A DNA stretch of 64,000 bases from Jiella sonneratiae (lineage in GTDB: Bacteria; Pseudomonadota; Alphaproteobacteria; Rhizobiales; Rhizobiaceae). Of this stretch, positions 42,773 through 51,362 are shown in pieces (the first letter of the stretch is position 1; each line of letters starts with the position of its first letter). The stretch covers positions 1-64,000 of the forward strand of contig NZ_JAFMPY010000020.1 of NCBI RefSeq assembly GCF_017353515.1, given 5' to 3'. The position numbers were made by a program, and so were the translations under genes. Below the pieces are notes generated by a model. It was not told where the DNA came from. It ran no database searches and saw only the letters and a program-made list of their open reading frames with translations.

Positions 42773-44218
42773 ATGCTCGACCGTCCCGTGACCACGCTCG
42801 ATGCCGCAGAACGCCGCGGCCCGGCAAAGCCGAACCTCCTCTCCGTGGAGGACGCCAAGGCGATGCCGGTCGAGACCATGGCCGACCTGTTCAAGAGCCA
42901 CATCAATCCCGGCCAGTTCCACTTCATGAAGCTGCTCGGCTTCCACAAGGTGAAGATCGAGCGCGCCGAGGGGATGTTCTACACCGACCAGAACGGCCGC
43001 AAGATCCTCGACTTCTTCGGCGGCTTCGGCTCGCTCGCCCACGGCCACAACCACCCGCGGGTCCTCGCGGCGCGCGAGCGCTTCCAGGAGGAGAAGCGCC
43101 ACGAGATCGCGATCGCCTTCCTGTCGCAATATGCCGCGGCGCTGGCGAAGAACATCGCCGCCTGCTCGCCGGGCGAGCTCGACATGGTGTTTCTCGGCTC
43201 GACCGGGTCGGAAGCGATGGAAGCGGCGATCAAGGTCGCCGAACGGGCATCGGGCCGCAAGAATTGCAAGGTCGTCCATGCCGAGAACTCCTTCCACGGC
43301 AAGTCGAAGGGCGTTCTGTCGATCACCGATTCGACGCTCTATCAGGGCGAGTTCAAGCTGGTCGACAACCGGGTGAAGGTGCCTTTCGGCGATCTCGAAG
43401 CCCTGAAGCGGGCGGTGGAGAACGACAGGGACATCGGCGTCGTCGTGCTCGAGACGGTGCAGGGCGGCGGCGGCATCATCGGCGCGCCGACAGAATACTG
43501 GCAGGGGGTGAGGGCTCTCTGCGACCGGCACGGCGTCATCTGGGTCGCCGACGAGGTGCAGTGCGGCTACGGCCGGACCGGCAGGTTCTACGCCTTCGAG
43601 CATCACGGCGTGGTGCCGGACGTGACGGCGCTGGCGAAGTCGCTCGGCGCCGGCAAGGCAGCGGTCGGCGCGATGATCGCCCGGCGCGACGTCTACATGA
43701 AGGCCTATGGTTCGCCGAAGACGGCGATGATCCACGCCCAGGCGACCTTCGGCGGCATCGGCGAAGCCTGCGTGACGGCGATCGAGGGCCTCAACGTCCT
43801 CTACGACGAGGACCTGATCGGCAATTCGGCCGACACCGGCGCCTATCTGCTGGCCCGACTGAAGACCATCCAGGCGAAGTATCCGACGATCATCAAGGAG
43901 GTCCGCGGCCAGGGCCTGATGGTGGGGCTGGAGTTCCAGGACTTCTCCCGCACGCTGCCTTTGGCGCTGCGGCCGATGGTGGCGATGCTGGACGACAAGC
44001 TGAAGGGCTCGCTCTCCGGTTTCATCGGGGCGCTGCTGCTCAGGGATTACGACGTCCTCGTCGCGTTCACCGAGTACAACCGCAACGTCATCCGGCTCGA
44101 GCCGCCGCTGATCTGCGGCGAGGAGCATGTCGACCAGTTCTGCGACGCGCTGGACGACCTGCTCGGCCGCGGCATCGTGGCGATCGTCAAGGACTTCGTG
44201 AAGTCGCAGCTCGGCTAA
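42773..44218 (+). CDS. class III pyridoxal-phosphate aminotransferase
   Basis: 481 residues. Class III features in order: FFGGFGSLAHGHNHP, GSTGSEAMEAAIKVAERASGRKN, HAENSFHGKSKG, WVADEVQCGYGRTGRF, and the PLP Lys in TALAKSLGAGKAAVGAM. Long N-terminal extension (about 60 residues). Related class III enzymes include HpnO of hopanoid synthesis and enzymes acting on sugar aldehydes. It is the last gene of the pentose-lipid cluster, so it may aminate a keto or aldehyde sugar, or a hopanoid side chain; I cannot decide. GAGGGAGT precedes the start. Confidence 0.9.
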   Translation: MLDRPVTTLDAAERRGPAKPNLLSVEDAKAMPVETMADLFKSHINPGQFHFMKLLGFHKVKIERAEGMFYTDQNGRKILDFFGGFGSLAHGHNHPRVLAARERFQEEKRHEIAIAFLSQYAAALAKNIAACSPGELDMVFLGSTGSEAMEAAIKVAERASGRKNCKVVHAENSFHGKSKGVLSITDSTLYQGEFKLVDNRVKVPFGDLEALKRAVENDRDIGVVVLETVQGGGGIIGAPTEYWQGVRALCDRHGVIWVADEVQCGYGRTGRFYAFEHHGVVPDVTALAKSLGAGKAAVGAMIARRDVYMKAYGSPKTAMIHAQATFGGIGEACVTAIEGLNVLYDEDLIGNSADTGAYLLARLKTIQAKYPTIIKEVRGQGLMVGLEFQDFSRTLPLALRPMVAMLDDKLKGSLSGFIGALLLRDYDVLVAFTEYNRNVIRLEPPLICGEEHVDQFCDALDDLLGRGIVAIVKDFVKSQLG

Positions 44219-44435
44219 TCGCCGGACTGGACGACGGCCGTATCCCGCCTGAAGACGCCCGGCCGCTGGCAGAGCGGCCGGGCCTCGAAGGCCGGCGAGG
44301 CGATCGTCCGGGGGATTTTCACGGGACGGTGGCGGCGCCGGAGCCGCCTTCGCTTTTCGAAATCCCGCCGTCTTCAATCCAGCCGGCTCGTCACGGGCGA
44401 AATTCGGCGCCTGCCGGGTGGCGGCCCCGGGACCG

Positions 44436-44900
44436 TCAGTCTTCGGCGTCTGTCAGTTCGGCGGCGCCTGCGGCCCCGAGATTCTCGCGAATGCGCATCA
44501 GATAGCGGCGGAAATTCTTGCGCTCCTTGGGCGAGAACCCGCCAAGGGCGCGGCGCTCCAGCGACTTCTGCGCCCTCTTCACGTCCTCGACCGCCGCCTG
44601 GCCGGCGACGGTCAGGAACGCCCGGCTCTGCCGCAGATCGTTTTCCGACGCGCGCTTTTCCACCAGTCCCTGGCCGACGAGGCGGGCGATGGTCTTGGTC
44701 ACGGTCGGCGGTCTGACGGCGAGCTTTTCGGCGAGATCGCGCAGCGAGATCCCGTCCTCCTCGCCGATGGCGACGAGGACGCTGTCCTGGCCCGGATAGA
44801 GGCCGACGTCGTCGAGATCATGCATGAGGGCGGTTCTGGCGCTTCGGGCGGCGAGCACGAGCTGACCCGTGACGGAGCTCTTCTTCTTTTTCCGCGCCAT
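44436..44900 (-). CDS. MarR-family transcriptional regulator
   Basis: 154 residues from ATG 44900 (MARKKKKSSVTGQ), five bases after GGGAG; an upstream GTG at 44933 is possible. Winged HTH: ISLRDLAEKLAVRPPTVTKTIARLVGQGLVEKRASENDLRQSRAFL in the MarR order. Unusually basic first ten residues. Convergent with the pentose-lipid cluster and divergent from the creatininase homologue, which it may control. Confidence 0.87.
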   Translation of the reverse strand: MARKKKKSSVTGQLVLAARSARTALMHDLDDVGLYPGQDSVLVAIGEEDGISLRDLAEKLAVRPPTVTKTIARLVGQGLVEKRASENDLRQSRAFLTVAGQAAVEDVKRAQKSLERRALGGFSPKERKNFRRYLMRIRENLGAAGAAELTDAED

Positions 44901-45027
44901 CATGTCTCCCATGCCATGACCCTGCGCCACCATGGGCGAGCGGAACGGCGTTGTCTAGTCGCAACAAGAGCTTGCGCCCGACCGGCGGGGAGGGCATCAA
45001 GGCGGGAACGGGATCGACGAGGGGCCG

Positions 45028-45822
45028 ATGCGACGCCGCTTCGAGGAACTGACGAGCGAGGAACTGGCGGGGCTGCGGCCGAAACTCGGCCGCGCCGCCG
45101 CCGTGCTGCCCATCGCCGCCGTCGAACAGCACGGGCCGCACCTGCCGCTCGGGACCGACGCGATGCTCGCCGACGCGATGGTCGAAACGGTGATCGAGCG
45201 CCTGCCGGACGACCTGCCGGCGACGTTCCTGCCGACCTTCAGGTTCGGCAAGTCGACCGAGCACACCGGCTTTCCGGGCACCCTCAGCCTAAGCTGGCAG
45301 ACCGCCACGAAGACGCTGATCGAGATCGGCGAGGGACTGGCGGATGCCGGCTTCCGGCGCCTCGTCGTGGTCAACGCCCATGGCGGCAACACGCCGGTCA
45401 TGGACACGGCGGCGCTGGAACTGAGGCACAGACGCCATATGCTGGTCGCCACATGTTCGTGGCTACGCTTCGGCTATCCCGAAGGCGTCCTGCCCGAGGC
45501 CGAGATCGACCATGGCATCCATGGCGGTGCCGTCGAAACCGCGCTGATGCTGCATTTTCGCCCGGCGTTGGTGCGCCGCGAGAAGATCCGCCGCTTTGAG
45601 ACGCTGCAGGCGAAACTTGCCGGGCGCCACACCCATCTGCGCGCCCATGGCCGCCTCGGCTTCGGCTGGATGGCGGGCGATCTCAACCGCGCGGGCGTCG
45701 TCGGCGACGCCGGCCTCGCGACGCCGGAGATCGGACGGGCGATCGCCGAGCATCAGGCGGAGGCCTTCGTCGCCTTTCTCCGCGACGTCCTGGCCTTCGA
45801 CATGGACGACCTCGCGCCGTGA
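45028..45822 (+). CDS. creatininase-family amidohydrolase
   Basis: 264 residues. Metal-binding motifs: Glu and His in AAVEQHGPHLPLGTD, His in VVNAHGGNTP, Glu in HGGAVETALM. The family includes creatininase, mycofactocin peptidase MftE and enzymes of guanine-type catabolism. Its stop lies just before an 8-oxoguanine deaminase gene, so a role in opening a purine-derived ring product is plausible. Confidence 0.87.
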   Translation: MRRRFEELTSEELAGLRPKLGRAAAVLPIAAVEQHGPHLPLGTDAMLADAMVETVIERLPDDLPATFLPTFRFGKSTEHTGFPGTLSLSWQTATKTLIEIGEGLADAGFRRLVVVNAHGGNTPVMDTAALELRHRRHMLVATCSWLRFGYPEGVLPEAEIDHGIHGGAVETALMLHFRPALVRREKIRRFETLQAKLAGRHTHLRAHGRLGFGWMAGDLNRAGVVGDAGLATPEIGRAIAEHQAEAFVAFLRDVLAFDMDDLAP

Positions 45823-45854
45823 CCGGGGCGCCGTCTTCACGAGGGGAGCCGCCG

Positions 45855-47237
45855 ATGGCCGGAGAGCCGCGTCATGAAGGCGAAGGGGCGCCCCCACGCC
45901 CGCGCCGCCTCTGGTTGAAGAACCCGCTGGCGATCCTTGACGACGCTGCCGGCGGCGGCATCGTCGTCGAGGATGGCCGCATCGCCGAGCTGGTGCCGGC
46001 GGGCAGGGCGCCGCAGGCGCCCGTCGACGAGACCTTCGACGCCTCGCGGCACGTCGTTTTGCCGGGGCTGATCAACACCCACCACCATTTCTACCAGACG
46101 CTGACGAGGGCCCATCCGGCGGCGATCGACAAAGAGCTGTTCCCCTGGCTGACGAGCCTTTATCCGATCTGGGGACGGCTCGACGCCGACAGCCTGCGGC
46201 TCGCCGCCCGGTTGGCGCTCACCGAACTTCTGATGTCCGGCTGCACGACCGCCGCCGACCATCACTATCTCTTCCCGCGGGGGCTCGACGAGGCGATCGA
46301 CATCGAGGTCGAGGAGGCGAAGGCGCTCGGCATCCGCGTGACGCTCACCCGCGGCTCGATGGATCTTTCCGAAAAGGACGGCGGCCTGCCGCCGGACCAC
46401 GTCGTCCAGGATGCCGACACCATCCTCGCCGACTGCGAGCGGCTGATCGCCCGCCACCATGACCGCTCGACAGGGGCGATGGTGCAGATCGCGCTGGCGC
46501 CGTGCTCGCCCTTTTCAGCGACGAAATACCTGATGCGGGAGACCGCGTCGCTCGCGGAGCGGCACGACTGCCGGCTGCACACCCATCTCGGCGAGACCGA
46601 GGACGAAAACCGCTTCTGCGAGGCGACCTTCGGCTGCCGGCCGCTCGACTATCTGGAGGAGGTCGGCTGGCTCGGCCCGCGGACCTGGCTCGCCCACGGC
46701 ATTCATTTCACCACCGAGGAATGCCGCAGGCTCGGGCGCCATCAAGTGGGCGTCTGCCACTGCCCGTCCTCCAACGCGGTGCTCGCCTCGGGCTTTTGCC
46801 AGGTGAGCGATCTCCTGGCCGCCGGCGCGCCGGTGGGGCTCGGGGTCGACGGCTCTGCCTCGAACGACGGCTCGAACATGATCGCCGAGCTGCGCAGCGC
46901 GCTGATGCTCCAGCGGCTGAGGACGCGGTCGGCGGCCGCCTTCACCGCCCGCGAGGCGATCGCCCTCGCCACCACCGGTTCCGCCGCCTGTCTCGGCCGG
47001 CCGGAACTCGGCCGCATCGCCGTCGGTGCACAGGCGGACCTCGCGCTGTTCACGCTCGATGATCTGCGCTTTTCCGGAGCCCATGATCCGATCGCCGCGC
47101 TCGTCCTCTGCGGCGCCCAGGGCGCCGACAGGGTGATGGTGGCCGGCAACTGGCGGGTGGTCGACGGCCTGCCGCTCGGCGTCGACGTCTCGGCATTGCG
47201 GGCCGCCCACGGGCAGGCGGCGACACGCTTTCGCTGA
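45855..47237 (+). CDS. 8-oxoguanine deaminase
   Basis: 460 residues from ATG 45855, six bases after AGGGGAG; a GTG at 45819 overlapping the preceding stop is the alternative. Amidohydrolase superfamily with metal ligands in PGLINTHHHFYQT, HTHLGETEDENRF, LAHGIHF and the final Asp in GLGVDGSASNDGSNM. The VDGSASND signature and overall sequence match the cog0402 8-oxoguanine/isocytosine deaminases, which give urate from 8-oxoguanine. Operon partner of the creatininase homologue. Confidence 0.9.
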   Translation: MAGEPRHEGEGAPPRPRRLWLKNPLAILDDAAGGGIVVEDGRIAELVPAGRAPQAPVDETFDASRHVVLPGLINTHHHFYQTLTRAHPAAIDKELFPWLTSLYPIWGRLDADSLRLAARLALTELLMSGCTTAADHHYLFPRGLDEAIDIEVEEAKALGIRVTLTRGSMDLSEKDGGLPPDHVVQDADTILADCERLIARHHDRSTGAMVQIALAPCSPFSATKYLMRETASLAERHDCRLHTHLGETEDENRFCEATFGCRPLDYLEEVGWLGPRTWLAHGIHFTTEECRRLGRHQVGVCHCPSSNAVLASGFCQVSDLLAAGAPVGLGVDGSASNDGSNMIAELRSALMLQRLRTRSAAAFTAREAIALATTGSAACLGRPELGRIAVGAQADLALFTLDDLRFSGAHDPIAALVLCGAQGADRVMVAGNWRVVDGLPLGVDVSALRAAHGQAATRFR

Positions 47238-47305
47238 GGCCGCGCCGGGGCGAACGGCGTCTGCCGGCCCGGGAGAGGCTTTTCGCAGGACGGAAGGGCC
47301 GGCGG

Positions 47306-48301
47306 TCAGTCGCCGGCGACGAAGAACTGCAGCTTGCCGTCCGGCGTGATGCCGATCCGGTAGAAGTTGTAGGCGCCGAAATCCGTCATCGACTGGTAAT
47401 CGCCGGCGGTGACGATCTGGAACAGCTCCACCAGCTGCGGCTTGGTCAGCTTGGTGATGTCGACCTGGGTGAAATACGGCCAGACGTAGATCTCGTCCGG
47501 CGTGTCCGGCTCGACCCGCGCATAGCCCGATTCCAGAAGGTCGAGCATGATGGCGAGCGGCTCGATGCCTTGCCCGTCTCCGGAAATCTGCTTGAGAAAG
47601 GCGATCGGATCCTCGGGCGTGTCGGCGAAGCTGAAGACCGTGCCTTCGTCGCCGGTCTCAATCAGCGGCCGCAGGCGCTCGATGTCGCCGCTGCGGGCGA
47701 CCTCCATCAGCTTGCGGCGAATCTCGCGAACCGGGCCGGGGAGCTTCTCCTCGCCATGGCCGATCTCCGCCGCGAGCGGTACCGCCGCAGCGGCATCGGC
47801 GCCGGCGGCCGATTCGTCTCCGAGCGACGGCCGGCCAACCCGCGGTCCGGTGCCGTCCCGGCCGGGCGGCGGGGGGTCGGCCTGGTATCTGACCGGCGCG
47901 GAGGGGGCACCTTCCTCGATCGGGCGCGGCGTGGCCGCCGGGCGGCCCGACTTGCCGCCGCTCTCCTTCTCGTCTTCCGGCGAGATCGGCACCTCGCCGG
48001 CGTCGGTCCCCTCGACGTCTCCGCCGGTGCCGCCGGAGGGCGTGCCGCGATGCCGGTCGTCCTGCTGCCGGGCCTTGCCGGCCGGCTTGTCGGAGGGAAG
48101 ATAGGGGCCGGCGCGCTCGCGTTCCGTGCCTGGAAGGGGGGGCAAAGGCACGGCCAGGATGCCGTCCCGGCTGCCGCTGTACTTGCCGCTGTCACCCTCG
48201 AACTGCGAGAATGCAGAGGCGCCCTCGGCCGCGAGCAGCGACAGGCCGGCGAGGGCATAGCGAAGGGCCGGGCGAAGGGCGGGGCGTCTGGACGGGCGCA
48301 T
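47306..48301 (-). CDS. conserved periplasmic protein of unknown function
   Basis: 331 residues. Signal peptide 1-29 (YALAGLSLLAAEGASA). Residues about 40-165 are low-complexity, rich in Pro, Gly, Asp and Arg, probably disordered. The last 140 residues are a conserved globular domain (REIRRKLMEVARSGDIERL, EDPIAFLKQISGD, PDEIYVWPYFTQVDI, GAYNFYRIGITPDGKLQFF). I recall similar proteins in this order but no characterised function. Perhaps tethered in the envelope by the linker. Confidence 0.7.
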   Translation of the reverse strand: MRPSRRPALRPALRYALAGLSLLAAEGASAFSQFEGDSGKYSGSRDGILAVPLPPLPGTERERAGPYLPSDKPAGKARQQDDRHRGTPSGGTGGDVEGTDAGEVPISPEDEKESGGKSGRPAATPRPIEEGAPSAPVRYQADPPPPGRDGTGPRVGRPSLGDESAAGADAAAAVPLAAEIGHGEEKLPGPVREIRRKLMEVARSGDIERLRPLIETGDEGTVFSFADTPEDPIAFLKQISGDGQGIEPLAIMLDLLESGYARVEPDTPDEIYVWPYFTQVDITKLTKPQLVELFQIVTAGDYQSMTDFGAYNFYRIGITPDGKLQFFVAGD

Positions 48302-48396
48302 GGTGCGGCTGTCTCCGATGTCGTCAGGCTGCCGCGACAGAGCGCGCCCCGACGCCCTGCCGTGCAAAATTTTCAGTATCGCGATGCGGGTCGTGG

Positions 48397-48657
48397 CTAC
48401 TGGATCGTCCGGTCGGGGCGGAACTCTCCGTATTCGAGCCGCTTCTTCAGCGTCTCCATCATGATCAGGACGTCGTCCTCCCCATGCAGCCGGACGAGTT
48501 CCGTGAGCGCCGTGGCGATGGCGGTCTCCGCCAGGATGTCCGCCTCGATCCCGTCGGACATGCCGTCCGCCCAGGCCTCGTTGTGGTATTCCAGGGCCAC
48601 CTGCTTCTTCTCCGCCTGGATCATTTCCTCCAGCTCGGCGCTCTGTACATCGATCAT
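48397..48657 (-). CDS. conserved small acidic protein
   Basis: 86 residues, predicted helical (IDVQSAELEEMIQAEKKQVALEYHNE; ILAETAIATALTELVRLHGEDDV), no signal peptide, no Cys. It reads as a single domain conserved in rhizobial genomes at unlinked places; function unknown. Followed by the periplasmic protein gene 95 bases on, same strand. Start ATG 48657 follows TCGATGTACAG-type sequence without a clear Shine-Dalgarno. Confidence 0.68.
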   Translation of the reverse strand: MIDVQSAELEEMIQAEKKQVALEYHNEAWADGMSDGIEADILAETAIATALTELVRLHGEDDVLIMMETLKKRLEYGEFRPDRTIQ

Positions 48658-48759
48658 GTGACCCCCATAAAACTTTCGTACCGAATTTCACCAGTCGTTA
48701 AGACCTAGCATGATCCGACACGCGCGACCGGCGAATCCCCCGCGATCGTTAATCAAACG

Positions 48760-49191
48760 TTAAGTCCCGTACCTTGAGCCGATCTCACGTGCGAGGGCGG
48801 CGCCCTCCTTCTGATACCGGTTCACCGCGACGCGGGCGGCGCTGGTGCAGCTGCGATAGGTCGCCGCGAAGGTGCGGTAGCCGTTGTTGAAGCTCGCGAT
48901 GATCTGCTGGCGTTCCGCATCCGCCGGGTTCTGCGCATCGAGCAGCGCCTGCATCTCGTCGCGCCAGACGTCGGCCTCGGCATCGCCGCAGAGCTTGCGC
49001 AGAAAGTGCATCGAGCCGAGAATCATCGCGAGACGGCTGAGCTGCGGCATGTAGGCGGCCTCGTTCTGCCGCTCGGGCGGAGCCTCGAGGGGTGCCTGCG
49101 CCATTGCGGCGCCCGCCGTCGCCGGCCCCGCAAGGGCCAGAAACGCGGCAGCGATGAGTCGTCTCGCTTGCATGGGACGAGAATTCATCAT
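48760..49191 (-). CDS. TIGR02301 family periplasmic protein
   Basis: 143 residues with signal peptide (LIAAAFLALAGPATAGAAMAQ). Family features: AYMPQLSRLAMILGSMHFLRKLC, WRDEMQALLDAQ, FNNGYRTFAATYRSCT, with two Cys that may form a disulfide. The family is confined to the Hyphomicrobiales and supports the assignment of the window. Function unknown. Two adjacent ATG codons (49191, 49188) precede it. Confidence 0.83.
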   Translation of the reverse strand: MMNSRPMQARRLIAAAFLALAGPATAGAAMAQAPLEAPPERQNEAAYMPQLSRLAMILGSMHFLRKLCGDAEADVWRDEMQALLDAQNPADAERQQIIASFNNGYRTFAATYRSCTSAARVAVNRYQKEGAALAREIGSRYGT

Positions 49192-49336
49192 TCGCTAACC
49201 TTGCTGCAAGCGCGAGTGGGCGGGTGAGGGGCGTTATTCCCAAGCCTGCGTCCGCTTCGCAACAGCCCAGAAGGTTGCTTTTGGCGTCATCCTGCAGCCA
49301 GAAGGGGAAAGACAGGACAAAGCCGTCGGCCGGCGC

Positions 49337-49771
49337 TCAAGGCTCGGGCAGCGACCTGCCCGCAAGACACTGCCGCACCACCCCCCAAAGCCCCGGCGTC
49401 GTGCGGCCGGCCGCCTCGCGCGCCTCGACATCGGCGAACGCGACGATCTCGGCCGCTTCGGCATCGTCGCCGGCGAGCGGCGCCGTTTCGCTGGGGAGCC
49501 TGCCGCGAAACACCGCGATGACCGCATGCGCGTCCTCGCCGATCGCTTCGTGCAGCGTGGCGAGACTGAGGGCGGGCGCCGCGACGCCGGTTTCTTCCGA
49601 GAGTTCCCGCCGTGCCGCAGATTCGAGAGTCTCGCCGAACTGCACGGCCCCGCCCGGAAGGCTCCAGAGTCCGCGGAACGGCTCCTTGCCGCGGCGCACG
49701 AGAAGGATACCCTCCTCGTTTGCCAGACACACCGACACGCCGAGGAGTGGTTTTCCGCTTGCTGCAGCCAT
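49337..49771 (-). CDS. NUDIX hydrolase
   Basis: 144 residues. Complete Nudix box [24 protein letters not shown] (Gx5Ex7REUxEExGU). The start [30 protein letters not shown] resembles ADP-ribose pyrophosphatases of rhizobia. Substrate undetermined. Divergent from the SRAP gene with 78 bases between. Confidence 0.92.
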   Translation of the reverse strand: MAAASGKPLLGVSVCLANEEGILLVRRGKEPFRGLWSLPGGAVQFGETLESAARRELSEETGVAAPALSLATLHEAIGEDAHAVIAVFRGRLPSETAPLAGDDAEAAEIVAFADVEAREAAGRTTPGLWGVVRQCLAGRSLPEP

Positions 49772-49849
49772 CGCGTCGCGCCTTCTCGTCCTTCTGCGGC
49801 CCCGCCATCGGCCTCGCGGCGATCCGGCGCGGCGGAAGGGACTGACGCC

Positions 49850-50494
49850 GTGCCGGGCCGATTCGCCCTGACCGCCCCACCGCCGATCGTCGCCGAATGT
49901 CTCGGCCTGTCCAGCATCGACGACTTTCCGCCGCGGCCGCTCATCCTTCCGACCCAGCCGATCCTCGTCGTTCTCGCCGGCCGGGAAGGGAGGGCCGAGG
50001 CGACCCACGACGGCCGCGCGGCCATGCTCGTCCGTTGGGGACTGATCCCCGCCTGGTTCAAGGCGGACGAACGGCTGCCGGCGATGTTCAACGCCAGGGC
50101 GGAGACCGCGGCGGAAAATGCCGCCTTCCGCGGCGCCCTGCGCTACCGGCGCTGCCTCGTCCCGGCAACCGCCTTCTTCCGCAAGATGAGCGGTGAGGGC
50201 CGGGCGGGCGCCGCCCTGGGCTTTTCGGCGAAGGGCGCGGCGGTGTTCGCGATGGCCGGGCTGGTGGAGACCTATCTCGCACCGGACGGCAGCGAGATCG
50301 ACACGGCGGCGATCCTTACCGCGGAGCCGCGCCCCGGCGAGGGGTCGCCGGTCCAGAGGCTGCCTGTCGTCATTCGTAAGGGCGATTTCGCCCGCTGGCT
50401 CGATTGCCGGCACGTTCCGCCGGAAGGGATCGCCGATCTGATGCGGGCGCCGGCTCTGGCGGATCTCGCCGTGTCAGGAGAGATGCCCGGCTGA
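49850..50494 (+). CDS. SRAP (HMCES/YedK-like) protein lacking catalytic residues
   Basis: 214 residues from GTG 49850. SRAP proteins start MCGRF and use Cys2 to crosslink to abasic sites in single-stranded DNA. Here the start reads MPGRFAL: Cys2 is Pro. The catalytic Glu in GFYEW is Arg (AFFRK) and the active-site His in HDRMPVIL is Val (VQRLPVVI). The DNA-contacting FNARAET and MRWGLIP-like ([10 protein letters not shown]) motifs remain. It is probably a non-catalytic paralogue that still binds DNA. A GTG start with GGAAGGG ten bases upstream is the only sensible one. Confidence 0.8.
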   Translation: MPGRFALTAPPPIVAECLGLSSIDDFPPRPLILPTQPILVVLAGREGRAEATHDGRAAMLVRWGLIPAWFKADERLPAMFNARAETAAENAAFRGALRYRRCLVPATAFFRKMSGEGRAGAALGFSAKGAAVFAMAGLVETYLAPDGSEIDTAAILTAEPRPGEGSPVQRLPVVIRKGDFARWLDCRHVPPEGIADLMRAPALADLAVSGEMPG

Positions 50495-50701
50495 GAAAAG
50501 CGGACGCAACTCCTTCGAGATGCAGACGGCGGGCGACCCGATCGGAGCACCCGCCGTCAAGCTGTTCCGTGGCGAACGCGCCCTGTGGCAATCCCGCGCA
50601 GGATCGCCGTCCGGCACGCGCTCGCTCCCTTGTCGAGCGCCGCCCGGACGCGCGGATCTGCAGCGCCTCGTCGCTGCGATCCGCCCGCCAGGCTGCAAGC
50701 G

Positions 50702-50890
50702 CTATTCCGCGGCGACGAGAGTGACCGTCTGCCGCGCCGCTGCCTCGCGCGTCGCCGTGTTGTTCTTGCGCGTTGCGCTGCTGGCGGCGGCGATCGCCGG
50801 GATGGCGATGTCGCGATAGTTGCGGACGAGGTCGATCTCGCTCTCGCGTTCGCGCTTCGACCGGAATTTCAGGGTGTCCTTGGTAGTCAT
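50702..50890 (-). CDS. small basic protein of unknown function
   Basis: 62 residues (MTTKDTLKFRSKRERESEID start, then LVRNYRDIAIPAIAAASSATRK). Charged N-terminal half and an Ala-rich helical C-terminal half. Short proteins of this pattern are common in rhizobia. Weak ribosome binding site, so the call rests on codon pattern and length. The 207 bases before it (50495-50701) show nothing. Confidence 0.5.
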   Translation of the reverse strand: MTTKDTLKFRSKRERESEIDLVRNYRDIAIPAIAAASSATRKNNTATREAAARQTVTLVAAE

Positions 50891-51362
50891 GTCATGCTGC
50901 TCGCATCTTCAGGGTGATGGTCTCTAAGAGGCCGCCGATTGCGCCAGTTTGAAGACAATCGCTAACGGATCCTTGTGGCTAATCCGCCATGGCCGTCGAG
51001 GTTCCTCGGCCGTTGCCTGTCGGCGACAGGGATGATGCTGAAAAGCGGAGGATTTTTCCTCGTATCGGCCGGTGCGAGGACTTTCGTTCCAGATCGCTTC
51101 AGCGGACAATTTGTGTTTCGTTTCGAGACGAATCGTCAGGCTGCGGATGTGTGAATGCAGGGTGCCCTCCGCGGCGGCCGGCGGCGGCATGTCCGAGGGC
51201 CGGACCGGCGTGCCGGACACCAGCGCGGGGGCCTCGCCCCACCCGGCCGAAGCAGCCGAGAATCGCCATCACCGGCGACATCCTGTAAGGCGGGCGGCGA
51301 CCATATCGACTTGCATGGACGGGGTGGCAGGGGACGAGCCCCGCCGGACGGGATCTGAGACG
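50891..51362. other. gene-free stretch before cysS
   Basis: 472 bases. A short hairpin GAGGA-TTTT-TCCTC lies at 51048-51061. Open frames on both strands lack codon bias or family resemblance. Promoter for cysS is presumably here, but no clear hexamers can be named. Confidence 0.4.

Noticed and set aside
45819-45854. GTG 45819 as start of the 8-oxoguanine deaminase
   Set aside because: It overlaps the previous stop, but ATG 45855 has the clearer ribosome binding site; the extra twelve residues have no counterpart in the family.
51048-51061. GAGGA-TTTT-TCCTC hairpin as a terminator
   Set aside because: Five-base stem without a following T tract, too weak to call.
50924-51220. 98-residue minus-strand frame before cysS
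   Set aside because: No family resemblance, no ribosome binding site, uneven codon usage.
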